Shown: positions 16,194 through 23,761, counted from the first letter of the stretch. The stretch is DNA of 26,455 nt from an uncultured Lachnospiraceae bacterium (GCA_910586025.1 CAJUIO010000045.1:1264-27718); one strand, 5' to 3'. Notes: generated by a model from the sequence alone, not told the origin. Program-made: numbers and translations.

Positions 16194-17282
16194 TTAATAG
16201 ATTTGTTCGTTTTGTCTGTGTATCTCAGGTGCCTCATATTTATCCATAAAGTCCTCTCCCAGAAACACCTTTTCCCTGGCAAACAAGATGGCGTCCGGCA
16301 CCGTAAAGACCGAAACCACCCTGTCGAACACGAGCCCTTCCACCAGATTCAGGATCTCCATGGGAAACCTGCCGTCCAGGACGATACAGCCCGGAAAAAG
16401 CCCCCTGTAATCCAGCACATCCCTGGGATGAGGCTTCAAAAGGACTCTCGCCCTCTTTCCCTCCACCATCTGATACTCTTCGATAATATCATGAAAAATT
16501 CTCTTTCTGGTTTCCAGATCGCACAACGGCTCCGTGAGCACCAGAACCCTGTGCTCGTCCTCGCATCCCGCAGCAAACGTCTCCTCCAATTCCTCTCTGT
16601 TTTCTATAAAAACAGACACCAGAATCCTCTTCTCCCTGCTGCCAAGGCGCTCTGTCAGCTCCCGCCTTGGTTTTTCCACATACTTGGGACAGGGATAGGC
16701 CAGTGCGGAAATGTCATTCACCTCCATATCCAGACAGTACTTGGAATAGCCGTTCTGAATAAAAATAAGATTATGGGCCGCCATCCACGCCTTCAATCCG
16801 AAATGCCCCCGGTTGTCAAAGCGGGCCGTATCATAATACCGGATGCAGTCAAGGCCGTCCTCCACCGCGTGATAATAGATTCTGTGCGTGGCAAGATAAT
16901 AGCCTATCGGATCCGAGTCGCAGAAGACATAAATATCCTCATACCGACTGAAATCCACCGGAATATAAGGCTCCAGCAGTTTCCCCAGCCGTCTGGTGAA
17001 GCGGATTCTCTGAATCATATTTTTCACCAGGCTTCCCGTATCCCGTCTCAAAGCCGCAAGCTCCGGAAAGAAGCTTTCCTCCTTCTCGTCAAAGACAATA
17101 ACCCTGGAAAAGAGACCGCTCCGCTCCGCCCTCTCCTTCAGATTTCCGAAATCGTTTGACATGCTGCTGAGCATCAGGTCGGCTTCTCCCCAGTCCCCCT
17201 TATCCCGGTTCAGCTCCTTCAGACATGCGATATATGCGTGATAAAAGGTATGGCAAACGTATATCCGTTTGTAATCTTTCAT
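16194..17282 (-). CDS. GT52-like glycosyltransferase (sialyltransferase superfamily), candidate nonulosonate transferase
   Basis: A 362-residue GT-B-type protein. It carries the acidic-Gly motif VEDG (140-143) and the HP motif LLKPHPRD (281-288) shared by bacterial sialyl- and polysialyltransferases of families GT38, GT52 and GT80, and a Ser/Thr pair near 324-327 (SVFT) that may be the third motif. These enzymes use CMP-activated nonulosonic acids. The gene stands directly opposite pseF, with overlapping promoters, so CMP-pseudaminate or a derivative is the obvious donor; the acceptor is unknown. No membrane span, so cytoplasmic. ATG at 17282, AGGGA about 9 bases upstream. It is the first gene of a short operon with the CotH kinase. 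Confidence 0.82.
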   Translation of the reverse strand: MKDYKRIYVCHTFYHAYIACLKELNRDKGDWGEADLMLSSMSNDFGNLKERAERSGLFSRVIVFDEKEESFFPELAALRRDTGSLVKNMIQRIRFTRRLGKLLEPYIPVDFSRYEDIYVFCDSDPIGYYLATHRIYYHAVEDGLDCIRYYDTARFDNRGHFGLKAWMAAHNLIFIQNGYSKYCLDMEVNDISALAYPCPKYVEKPRRELTERLGSREKRILVSVFIENREELEETFAAGCEDEHRVLVLTEPLCDLETRKRIFHDIIEEYQMVEGKRARVLLKPHPRDVLDYRGLFPGCIVLDGRFPMEILNLVEGLVFDRVVSVFTVPDAILFAREKVFLGEDFMDKYEAPEIHRQNEQIY

Positions 17283-17353
17283 ATTTTTCGTCCCTTTACT
17301 TCATTTCAGAGACAGACCCGCCTCCAAGATGAATCTTTTTACTGCCGTTTTTT

Positions 17354-17383
17354 ATGATAACACATCTTTTTATTTTAATGCAA
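17354..17383 (-). promoter_or_regulatory. Promoter for the GT52-CotH pair
   Basis: On the minus strand TTGCAT (17378-17383) and TATCAT (17354-17359) are 18 bases apart. Its -35 lies within the rightward promoter of pseF, so the two may compete or be regulated together. Confidence 0.5.
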
Positions 17384-17401
17384 CGGAATATAGTGTATAA
17401 T
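17373..17401 (+). promoter_or_regulatory. Promoter for the pseF operon
   Basis: TATAAT (17396-17401), flanked by AGTG and CACT, which make a small palindrome around the -10. A weak -35 (TTTTAA, 17373-17378) lies 17 bases upstream. Transcription would begin near 17408, some 30 bases before the pseF start. Confidence 0.5.
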
Positions 17402-17438
17402 CACTGGTGTTAAGAAATTTTTTAAGGAGATGAAGCAG

Positions 17439-18131
17439 ATGGGAAAACAGCTGGCAATTATAACCGCCAGAGGCGGAAGTAAAAGAATTCCCGGAAAGAA
17501 TATTAAAGAATTTTGCGGGAAACCTATTCTATATTATTCCATAGAAGCGGCAAAGGAATCCGGAATTTTTGACGAGATCATGGTCTCAACTGATGACGAG
17601 ACCATTGCGGAGCTTGCCAAAAAGGCGGGAGCTGCAGTGCCTTTTTACCGCTCAAGGGAAAATTCCGGAGACTTTGCCTCCACAGACGACGTGATTGTGG
17701 AGGTGCTTTGCGAATACCAAAAAAGAGGGCAGGAGTTTGACGCCTTCTGCTGCATCTATCCCACCGCACCCTTTCTCACCGGAGAGAGACTTAGAAACGC
17801 CATGGAGCTGCTCCAAACCGCTGATTCCGTGATGCCTGTCGTTCCCTTTTCCTACCCGCCCCAGCGCGGACTCCTTATAGGCGGGGACGGCTTTCTTGTG
17901 CGGCAGTTTCCCGAATATGAAAGAGCCAGGAGCCAGGATCTTCCGAAGATATATCATGACTGCGGCCAGTTTTATGCCTGCAAAACCGCTCCCTTTCTGG
18001 AAGCGGGCACCACTGATCTTCCAAAGCTTCTCCCCCTTGTCCTGACGGAAATGGAGGTTCAGGACATTGACACCCCGGAGGATTTTGAAATCGCCCAAAT
18101 CAAATACAGGAGACTTTTTAACCATGAATAA
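17439..18131 (+). CDS. pseF: Pseudaminic acid cytidylyltransferase (CMP-nonulosonate synthetase)
   Basis: About 230 residues, the usual length. It has the CMP-sugar synthetase motif ARGGSKRIPGKN (10-21), then FCGKPILYYSIEAA, STDDETIAELAKK, the YPTAPF motif and a late HDCGQFY, which is characteristic of PseF rather than NeuA. It activates the nonulosonic acid with CTP to give the CMP-sugar donor, the last cytoplasmic step before transfer. I placed the start at the ATG at 17439: AAGGAG (17424-17429) is nine bases upstream, while it directly touches the in-frame ATG at 17430, which is therefore unlikely. First gene of the pseF-decarboxylase-pseI-pseG operon; its stop overlaps the next start by 8 bases. 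Confidence 0.92.
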   Translation: MGKQLAIITARGGSKRIPGKNIKEFCGKPILYYSIEAAKESGIFDEIMVSTDDETIAELAKKAGAAVPFYRSRENSGDFASTDDVIVEVLCEYQKRGQEFDAFCCIYPTAPFLTGERLRNAMELLQTADSVMPVVPFSYPPQRGLLIGGDGFLVRQFPEYERARSQDLPKIYHDCGQFYACKTAPFLEAGTTDLPKLLPLVLTEMEVQDIDTPEDFEIAQIKYRRLFNHE

Positions 18132-19326
18132 TCTAACAGCCAAATATCCCTTTTACCGGATCCGGGAAAAGGAACTGCTCTACGACATCAGCCTTCTTCG
18201 GGAATCCCTCACGGAAAACTGGGGGAATTTCATCATGGGCTATTCCTTCAAGACCAACTCTCTGCCCTGGCTGCTTACCTATCTGAGGGAGCAGGGCTTT
18301 TTCGCAGAGGTGGTTTCCGCAGAGGAGTATGACCTGGCGCACCGCCTTGGCTTTCATGGAAAGCATATTATCTATAACGGTCCCATCAAGGATAAAAAAA
18401 TTTTTGAGACCGTCCTCATTGCCGGAGGGTATGTGAATCTCGACTCCTCCCAGGAGCTTGCATGGCTTGAGGAGCTTTCTGCCCTTTATCCGGCAAGGGA
18501 GCTTGCCGTGGGACTTCGCGTCAACTGTGACATTGCAGCTCTGTGTCCTGACGAGGAGCTGGCAACGGCAGAGGGAGGACGCTTCGGGTACTGCTACGAA
18601 AACGGTGTCCTTGAATCCGTGATCGAAAGGCTGCGCCGGCTCCCAAATGTAACGGTGGCAGGCCTTCATCTTCACTCCTCCACGCAGTCCAGAACGGTTC
18701 AGGTTTACGGTGCCCTGGCCGGCATGGCCGTGAAGATCGCCAGACAGTACGGCCTGTCGCTGTCCTACGTGGATATGGGCGGCGGCTACTTTGGCGGAAG
18801 AAGCGACAAACCCGATTACCGGGACTATTTCCGGGAAATCTGCCGGGTGCTTGGCTCTTACTTTGACAAGGAAAAAGTCACATTGATTGCAGAGCCCGGT
18901 GTCTCTCTGATCTCAAGGGCCGCCACCTTTGAGACCGAGGTGCTGGACGTGAAGGATATCCGGGGCAGGAAGTTTGTGGTTACAAACGGAAGCCGCGTGA
19001 ACCTCAATCCCCTGGTCACAAGGCACACTTATCCCCATCATATCGAGTATTGCAGTGATGTCTCCGGGCGCAAAAAGGAAATCTCCCAATGGGTCTGCGG
19101 CTCCACCTGCATGGAATATGACAGACTTTTTGAGATTGTGGACGATACCGCCCTTTCTCCGGGAGACAAGATCATCTACGACACTGCCGGAGGTTATACT
19201 ATGTGCCTGAACCCGCTGTTTATTCACTATTTCCCCGCAGTCATCATTGAAAAGGCGGACGGAAGCCTTTTCACCGCAAGGCAGCCCTGGGGAAACGACG
19301 AGTTTCTACAGAAAAATTACTGGTAA
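18124..19326 (+). CDS. LysA-like PLP-dependent decarboxylase (fold type III)
   Basis: A 400-residue protein built like diaminopimelate/ornithine decarboxylases. The PLP lysine lies in GYSFKTN (Lys43), His182/His184 in GLHLHSS, the Gly-rich DMGGGYFGG at 217-225, EPG (257-259, with Val where most have Arg), GSTCMEYD (326-333) with the usual catalytic Cys329 and Asp333, and AGGYT (355-359) near the PLP-contacting Tyr. All key groups for decarboxylation are present. Its amino-acid substrate is unknown, and no such step exists in the standard pseudaminate pathway, so it may supply an amine or a modified amino acid to decorate the sugar. Start ATG at 18124 (AGGAG 11 bases upstream), overlapping the pseF stop by 8 bases; 32 bases before pseI. 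Confidence 0.85.
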   Translation: MNNLTAKYPFYRIREKELLYDISLLRESLTENWGNFIMGYSFKTNSLPWLLTYLREQGFFAEVVSAEEYDLAHRLGFHGKHIIYNGPIKDKKIFETVLIAGGYVNLDSSQELAWLEELSALYPARELAVGLRVNCDIAALCPDEELATAEGGRFGYCYENGVLESVIERLRRLPNVTVAGLHLHSSTQSRTVQVYGALAGMAVKIARQYGLSLSYVDMGGGYFGGRSDKPDYRDYFREICRVLGSYFDKEKVTLIAEPGVSLISRAATFETEVLDVKDIRGRKFVVTNGSRVNLNPLVTRHTYPHHIEYCSDVSGRKKEISQWVCGSTCMEYDRLFEIVDDTALSPGDKIIYDTAGGYTMCLNPLFIHYFPAVIIEKADGSLFTARQPWGNDEFLQKNYW

Positions 19327-19358
19327 ACCGATCTGTAATCCGTAAGGAGGACGCCTTT

Positions 19359-20411
19359 ATGAATAAATCGTTTCGAATAGGAAGTAAAACCATCTCCCGG
19401 AATTCCCCCGTCTTTATTGTGGCCGAAATTTCCGCCAACCATAATCAGGATTATAACCGGGCTCTGGAAATTATCCATGCCGCAGGGGAAGCCGGAGCGG
19501 ATGCGGTAAAGCTTCAGACCTATACGCCGGATTCCATCACTCTTGACTGCGACGATGAGTGCTTCCAGATCAACGAGGGAACCATCTGGGACGGAACCAC
19601 TCTCTACAAGCTTTACAGCGAGGCTTTCACTCCCTGGGAGTGGCAGCCTAGGCTGAAGGAGGAGGCCAAGAAGCTGGGATTGGAATGCTTTTCCTCTCCC
19701 TTTGATCTCACTTCCGTGGATTTTCTGGAGGAGATGGACGTTCCCGCCTACAAGATTGCCTCCTACGAGATCAACGATATCCCCCTGATCCGCAAGATCG
19801 CCCGCTTACATAAGCCCATGATTTTCGCCACGGGAATCGCCTACCCGGAGGATATCCGGCGTGCGCTCGATGTCTGCGTTCAGGAGGGCTGCGAGGATGT
19901 GATCCTGTTAAAATGCACCTCCTCCTACCCTACTCCCTACGAGGCGGTGAATCTGAACGTGATCCCCACGCTGGCTAAAACCTACGACTGCCTTACCGGA
20001 ATCTCAGACCACACTATGGGAACAATCGTCTCTGCCGGAGCCATCCCCCTGGGTGCAAAAATGGTGGAAAAGCACCTCACTCTGCGGCGGGCGGACGGCG
20101 GTCCCGACGGAGCCTTTTCCATGGAGCCGGAGGAATTCCGGCAGATGGTGCAGCAGATCCGCATACTGGAAAAAGCACTTGGAAGCAGCGAGTATGTGCT
20201 GACTGACACCCAAAAGCTGGAGCACGAGGGCTCCCGCTCTCTCTTTGTGGTTAAGGACATCGAAAAGGGTGATCTTCTCTCCCCCGAAAACATACGCTCC
20301 ATCCGTCCCGGCAACGGACTTCATACTATGTATTACGAGGAGGTTCTGGGAAAGAGAGCAAAGGATTTTTTAAAGAAAGGAACGCCTCTGGCATGGGAGC
20401 TGATCGAATAA
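19359..20411 (+). CDS. pseI: Pseudaminic acid synthase
   Basis: A full-length 350-residue NeuB-family protein: NeuB domain about 15-270 and SAF (antifreeze-like) domain about 290-350. Motifs: AEISANHNQD (22-31), GADAVKLQTYTPD, the EAFTPWEW segment (88-95) seen in PseI rather than NeuB or LegI, SSPFD, KCTSSYP (185-191), GISDHT (214-219) and EKHLTL (237-242). It condenses phosphoenolpyruvate with the 6-carbon sugar released by PseG, making the nine-carbon pseudaminic acid. AAGGAGG lies eight bases before the ATG. The 19-base overlap with pseG implies coupled translation. PseI versus LegI is judged from motifs only. Confidence 0.92.
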   Translation: MNKSFRIGSKTISRNSPVFIVAEISANHNQDYNRALEIIHAAGEAGADAVKLQTYTPDSITLDCDDECFQINEGTIWDGTTLYKLYSEAFTPWEWQPRLKEEAKKLGLECFSSPFDLTSVDFLEEMDVPAYKIASYEINDIPLIRKIARLHKPMIFATGIAYPEDIRRALDVCVQEGCEDVILLKCTSSYPTPYEAVNLNVIPTLAKTYDCLTGISDHTMGTIVSAGAIPLGAKMVEKHLTLRRADGGPDGAFSMEPEEFRQMVQQIRILEKALGSSEYVLTDTQKLEHEGSRSLFVVKDIEKGDLLSPENIRSIRPGNGLHTMYYEEVLGKRAKDFLKKGTPLAWELIE

Positions 20412-21562
20412 TCTATTTCCGAACGGATGGCAACAGCAGGATCGCAACAGGACATCTGGTGCGCACTCTCTCCATTGCAAGGGCCTGTCAGAGGCTCGGA
20501 ATGGAGGTATGCTTTCTCCTCTCAGACGAAGAGAGCCGGGAGCTTCTCACCGGCTTTCTTCCTGATGCCCGGAGGGAGGACGATTCCGAGGCTTACGGAT
20601 CCGAAGCGTTTTCCGGCAGGCTCTCCGTGAAGGTACTTAAGACAGCCGTCTTTGACGATCTCGAACGGGAGCTTGCGGAAGTGTCCTTCCTGCTTACACA
20701 CATCTCCCACGGTGCCGAAAAGCCGGTATATTTTCTGGATTCTTATTTTGTGACGGAAAAATATCTTCTGTCGCTGCAGCCTTTGGCGAAAACGGCTTAT
20801 CTGGATGATCTGCAGCTCTTTGACTATCCCGTAAGCCTGCTGATTAACTATGACGTGATCACACAGGAAACTCTGCCCTCCTACGAAGCCGCATACAGCA
20901 ATGCGAAAAAGACACTTCTGGGAGCCGTCTATGCGCCTGTGCGGGAGCAGTTTCAGAACAGAATGGCACCTCTGCGGGAAGCGGTATCCGACATACTTGT
21001 TACCACGGGGGGAAGCGATCCCTTTCACTTCTGCCTGGATTTGCTCCGCACCCTGCGCACACGTTCCTCCTGTCTGAGCAGTCAAGAGGCCACCCCGGTT
21101 TTTCATATTGTGATCGGGAGGCTGAACACGGACAGCAGGCAGCTCCATGAGCTTGCAAAAGACCTGCCCTTTGTGACTCTGCATGAAAATGTGACGGATC
21201 TCTCCTTCCTGATGAGGGACTGCGATCTGGCCGTCTCCGCCGCCGGAACTACCCTCTACGAGCTGTGCGCTCTGGGCGTTCCCGCTGTCAGCTTTACCAT
21301 GGCCGACAATCAGCTTACCGCCGCCAGAGCCTTTGCGGATGCCGGAGCCATCCCCTGCGCCGGAGATATTCGGGAAAATTCCGGAAAAGTCATAGAAGAA
21401 ATCCTGCTGTTTGTGACAGAAATGTCAGAACTTTGCTTTGACTGCGTCCCGGCTGCGCCTGCCTCCTGCCTTGTGCCCAGGAAAGCCGCAAGGCAGGCCA
21501 TGATCCGGCTTACGGACGGCACGGGGGCGATGAAAATAGCGCAGGCGTTGTGGAAGCTGTAG
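20393..21562 (+). CDS. pseG: UDP-2,4-diacetamido-2,4,6-trideoxy-beta-L-altropyranose hydrolase
   Basis: A 389-residue GT-B-type protein. RTDGNSRIATGHLVRTLSIA (10-29) is the PseG signature with the catalytic His at 21, and VSAAGTTLYELCALGVPAV is the nucleotide-sugar site. It removes UDP from the altrose derivative to free the sugar for PseI. It is longer than the Campylobacter enzyme. The C-terminal part contains a Cys-containing stretch (SELCFDCVPAAPASCLVP) that I cannot explain. ATG at 20393 inside the end of pseI; the ribosome site (AAAGGA) is rather far at about 11 bases. Last gene of the operon; only 9 bases separate its stop from that of the convergent ATP-grasp gene. Confidence 0.9.
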   Translation: MGADRIIYFRTDGNSRIATGHLVRTLSIARACQRLGMEVCFLLSDEESRELLTGFLPDARREDDSEAYGSEAFSGRLSVKVLKTAVFDDLERELAEVSFLLTHISHGAEKPVYFLDSYFVTEKYLLSLQPLAKTAYLDDLQLFDYPVSLLINYDVITQETLPSYEAAYSNAKKTLLGAVYAPVREQFQNRMAPLREAVSDILVTTGGSDPFHFCLDLLRTLRTRSSCLSSQEATPVFHIVIGRLNTDSRQLHELAKDLPFVTLHENVTDLSFLMRDCDLAVSAAGTTLYELCALGVPAVSFTMADNQLTAARAFADAGAIPCAGDIRENSGKVIEEILLFVTEMSELCFDCVPAAPASCLVPRKAARQAMIRLTDGTGAMKIAQALWKL

Positions 21563-21592
21563 CGCTGAAATTTAACGGATCCGAAACAGCGC
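21562..21592. terminator. Possible shared hairpin between convergent genes
   Basis: GCGCTG (21562-21567) pairs with CAGCGC (21587-21592) around a 19-base loop containing GGATCC. It covers the pseG stop and the last codons of the ATP-grasp gene. No clear T-run on either side, so weak. Confidence 0.3.
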
Positions 21593-22750
21593 CTTAATTC
21601 TTCCTATCTTTTCCGGCAGATCGTCTTCCCCGCCCTCCAGAATGAAATATCCTCTTCCCATGAGAGAATGACCGTCCGACACGGGAGCGAGAACCTGTCC
21701 CTGTGAAATATTGCATTTCCAGTCCAGCAGCGATGCCTCCGCCCGCTGCGCCTGCTGTGCGCACGGCACCTCCAAAACCTCTCCCTGCATGTCAAAGTAA
21801 TGGATTACCGCCCTTCTGGTCGCCGCCGGGGTAAAACTCCAGCTCATTCCCATCCGATATCTGATATATTCCTCCGCCATATCAATGCCCGTACAAAGCG
21901 GCGTAAAAAGATTGTGGAGATTATGCCCCGACGGCCTTGCGGACATCTCCACAATAAAGGGACCGTCCGGGCTCTCTATGATATCCGCATGGAGTAAGCA
22001 TTCGGAAAGGCCAAGGCAGCTCACAATCCTTTCCATATAATCCTGTACCTGCCGCCAGAAGCCTCCGCCCGGCAGTACCGAAAAATATCCCACGGCCTGC
22101 CTCGCAGGAGGAGGCGTGTTTTCCTTTCTCCGAAGCAATACCAGATAAAAACGGCCGCAGATCACAGCGCCGTCCACTCCGTATTCCTCCCCGGGCACAC
22201 ATTCCTCAAGCACATATTCCTCATTCTCAAGCGCCAAATCCAGAGCTTCCTTATTCTGTATCATGTGGATTCCCCTGCTGCCGGAACCAAATCTGGGTTT
22301 CAAAATAGCCGGAAAAGTAAGCGGGAGATCTCCCTGTATGATCCCGTCCCTCAGCTCTTCCGAGCGCATTCCGCCCTCTCCTCCCACCGCATAGCAGTGG
22401 CTCTGCCGCAGGCTCTGCTCCTGAAGCTTTTGATGAAACCGGTACTTATCCGTGCACAGAACCGCCATCTGCCTGCTGATTCCGGGCAGGTGCAGGGCAT
22501 CGTTCACCGCCCCCACCGTGGTGAGATATCTTCCGATCGGTGCGGTCAGAATAAAATCCGGCCTCTCCCTCTGCGCAGTCTCAATCACAGACCTCTCCTT
22601 TGAAATATCAACCACAAGTCCGGTATCCGCTGCCCGAAGTCCCTCTGCATCCGGATTTCCGTCAAGAGCCGTGATCAAAAGTCCCTGCTCATGAGCCTTT
22701 TTAATAGTGTGAAGCGCCTCACTGCCGGCGCCGATTATCATTGCTTTCAT
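21572..22750 (-). CDS. ATP-grasp ligase-like protein
   Basis: A 392-residue protein of the ATP-grasp superfamily (carbamoyl-phosphate synthase/biotin carboxylase type). The N-terminal Rossmann-like part begins MIIGAGSEALHTIKKA. The ATP-grasp core has LKPRFGSGSRGIHMI (Lys and Gly-rich loop), EEYVLEECVPGEEYGVDG (adenine-binding and next strand) and HADIIE plus VEMSARPSGHNL, whose Glu residues bind the magnesium-ATP. It should join a carboxylate to an amine via acyl phosphate, product unknown. Its place, tail to tail with pseG, suggests a ligase that adds an amino or acyl group to the nonulosonate or acceptor; this is inferred from position only. ATG at 22750, GAGGA seven bases upstream. Confidence 0.8.
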   Translation of the reverse strand: MKAMIIGAGSEALHTIKKAHEQGLLITALDGNPDAEGLRAADTGLVVDISKERSVIETAQRERPDFILTAPIGRYLTTVGAVNDALHLPGISRQMAVLCTDKYRFHQKLQEQSLRQSHCYAVGGEGGMRSEELRDGIIQGDLPLTFPAILKPRFGSGSRGIHMIQNKEALDLALENEEYVLEECVPGEEYGVDGAVICGRFYLVLLRRKENTPPPARQAVGYFSVLPGGGFWRQVQDYMERIVSCLGLSECLLHADIIESPDGPFIVEMSARPSGHNLHNLFTPLCTGIDMAEEYIRYRMGMSWSFTPAATRRAVIHYFDMQGEVLEVPCAQQAQRAEASLLDWKCNISQGQVLAPVSDGHSLMGRGYFILEGGEDDLPEKIGRIKALFRIR

Positions 22751-22846
22751 TCCGCTGTCCTCTTTTTCATCCTAAACATTCATGCGCCTCTGGCGCAGCG
22801 CACCACCACGCATGAAAGCCGATTGCACCGTAATACTATAAAAGGA
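22751..22846. other. Intergenic stretch with overlapping palindromes
   Basis: TGCGCC-TCT-GGCGCA (22783-22797) is a perfect 6-bp hairpin. The flanking CATGCG (22781-22786) can instead pair with CGCATG (22809-22814). The two folds exclude each other. This is the upstream region of the ATP-grasp gene, and no clear promoter for it was found. Confidence 0.35.
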
Positions 22847-22875
22847 TTGACTTAGCTTCCCCAAACAAGTATAAT
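22847..22875 (+). promoter_or_regulatory. Promoter of tRNA-Ser
   Basis: TTGACT (22847-22852) and TATAAT (22870-22875) are exactly 17 bases apart. The tRNA begins 13 bases after the -10. A near-consensus housekeeping promoter. Confidence 0.85.
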
Positions 22876-22888
22876 AGGAAAAGTGATT

Positions 22889-22974
22889 GGAGTCGTATCG
22901 AAGTGGTCATAACGGGGCGCACTCGAAATGCGTTAGCCCTCCGGGGCACGAGGGTTCGAATCCCTCCGACTCCG
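22889..22974 (+). tRNA. tRNA-Ser (anticodon CGA)
   Basis: The acceptor arms GGAGTCG (22889-22895) and CGACTCC (22967-22973) pair fully, with discriminator G at 22974. The anticodon stem GCGCA/TGCGT holds the loop CTCGAAA, anticodon CGA, which reads UCG serine codons. A long variable arm (GCCC/GGGC stem) marks it as class II, and GAGGG-TTCGAAT-CCCTC is the T arm. CCA is not encoded. Confidence 0.93.
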
Positions 22975-22977
22975 CTG

Positions 22978-23009
22978 AGCATCGGGATTATCTTCCCGGT
23001 GCTATTTTT
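22978..23009 (+). terminator. Intrinsic terminator of tRNA-Ser
   Basis: A 9-bp stem (22978-22986 with 22995-23003, one G-U pair) and an 8-base loop, followed by ATTTTT. It overlaps the last codons of the convergent HExxH gene. Confidence 0.85.
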
Positions 23010-23638
23010 ACGCAATGGATTGACGGGTCATCAACCAGTTCCACCTCTGTCACCGGCTGCTCAATGCCCAGATCAGTTAAAAGCTGTCTTACATCATTCA
23101 GAACTTCTTTTGCCGTTTCCGCAGCAGTCAAGTAGCTTTTATGTGAAGATACATTATGGATGATTTCCTTATGTATTCCCATTTTTCTGAGAGTACCCGC
23201 CAATTCTCTTTCAGCCTCCAGAGCCATCAGCACGCTCTTGAACTGGAAATAACCATAAACCGGCACTTGCATTATCAGATCGGTTCCCCATATCTGCTCA
23301 TAATAATCTTCAAACGCCATATCAGCCGGCACCGGATTTTTGATTTGCCGCAATATCTCCTTCAGCAAATTCTGCAGATCACTTAATTCCTTTTCATATC
23401 CCGCATACTTCCAGATGCCTGCCGCAAAGTCATTTACCAGCAGCTCCTGTTTCAGTCCGACTGTTTCGGATTCATAATAGCAGCAAAGGCAGTGTCCATA
23501 TTCATGTACTATATTGTACCAGTGGAAATAGAAATCAAATTTAGCCTGGACATCCTCAGCTCCGAATAATTGGATAAAAGCCGCCTGTTGCTCCTCTGAT
23601 CCCTTTTCAAATTGCCCGGTGGTTATTATAAAAGACAT
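22988..23638 (-). CDS. Small HExxH (M78/gluzincin-like) putative zinc peptidase
   Basis: A 216-residue protein with no signal peptide. NIVHEYGHC has the zinc motif H45-E46-x-x-H49, followed by QELLVNDFAA with Glu65, Asn69 and Phe71. That spacing and the E-x-x-x-N-x-F-A pattern are like the third zinc ligand of ImmA/IrrE (M78) peptidases, though I do not recognise the rest of the protein. It may be an intracellular peptidase; the substrate is unknown. ATG at 23638, GGGAG about 6 bases upstream. Its stop lies in the loop of the tRNA terminator, so the two convergent units share 3' DNA. No promoter was found between it and the palindrome at 23688-23761. Confidence 0.7.
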   Translation of the reverse strand: MSFIITTGQFEKGSEEQQAAFIQLFGAEDVQAKFDFYFHWYNIVHEYGHCLCCYYESETVGLKQELLVNDFAAGIWKYAGYEKELSDLQNLLKEILRQIKNPVPADMAFEDYYEQIWGTDLIMQVPVYGYFQFKSVLMALEAERELAGTLRKMGIHKEIIHNVSSHKSYLTAAETAKEVLNDVRQLLTDLGIEQPVTEVELVDDPSIHCVKIAPGR

Positions 23639-23687
23639 GTGTACTCCCTCTCTTTCTGCAGTATTTCTATATTGGTTTGGGTATAAA

Positions 23688-23761
23688 AAGCCCTGACTCG
23701 ATCCGCTCCTGTTTACATACCAAAGATGTAATGCTAAAATAATCTCAGACGATCAGGGCTT
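23688..23761. repeat. Structured palindrome between divergent genes
   Basis: AAGCCCTGA (23688-23696) is an exact reverse complement of TCAGGGCTT (23753-23761), and three more pairs form after a one-base bulge. Inside is a second hairpin, TTACAT (23713-23718) with ATGTAA (23726-23731). Read on the minus strand the outer stem ends in TTTTTA, like an intrinsic terminator or attenuator ahead of the HExxH gene. It could also be a small RNA or a site left by a mobile element. Confidence 0.6.

Noticed and set aside
22889..22974. tRNA-Ser as attachment site of an integrated element
   Set aside because: I found no second copy of the tRNA 3' end in the window and no integrase gene.
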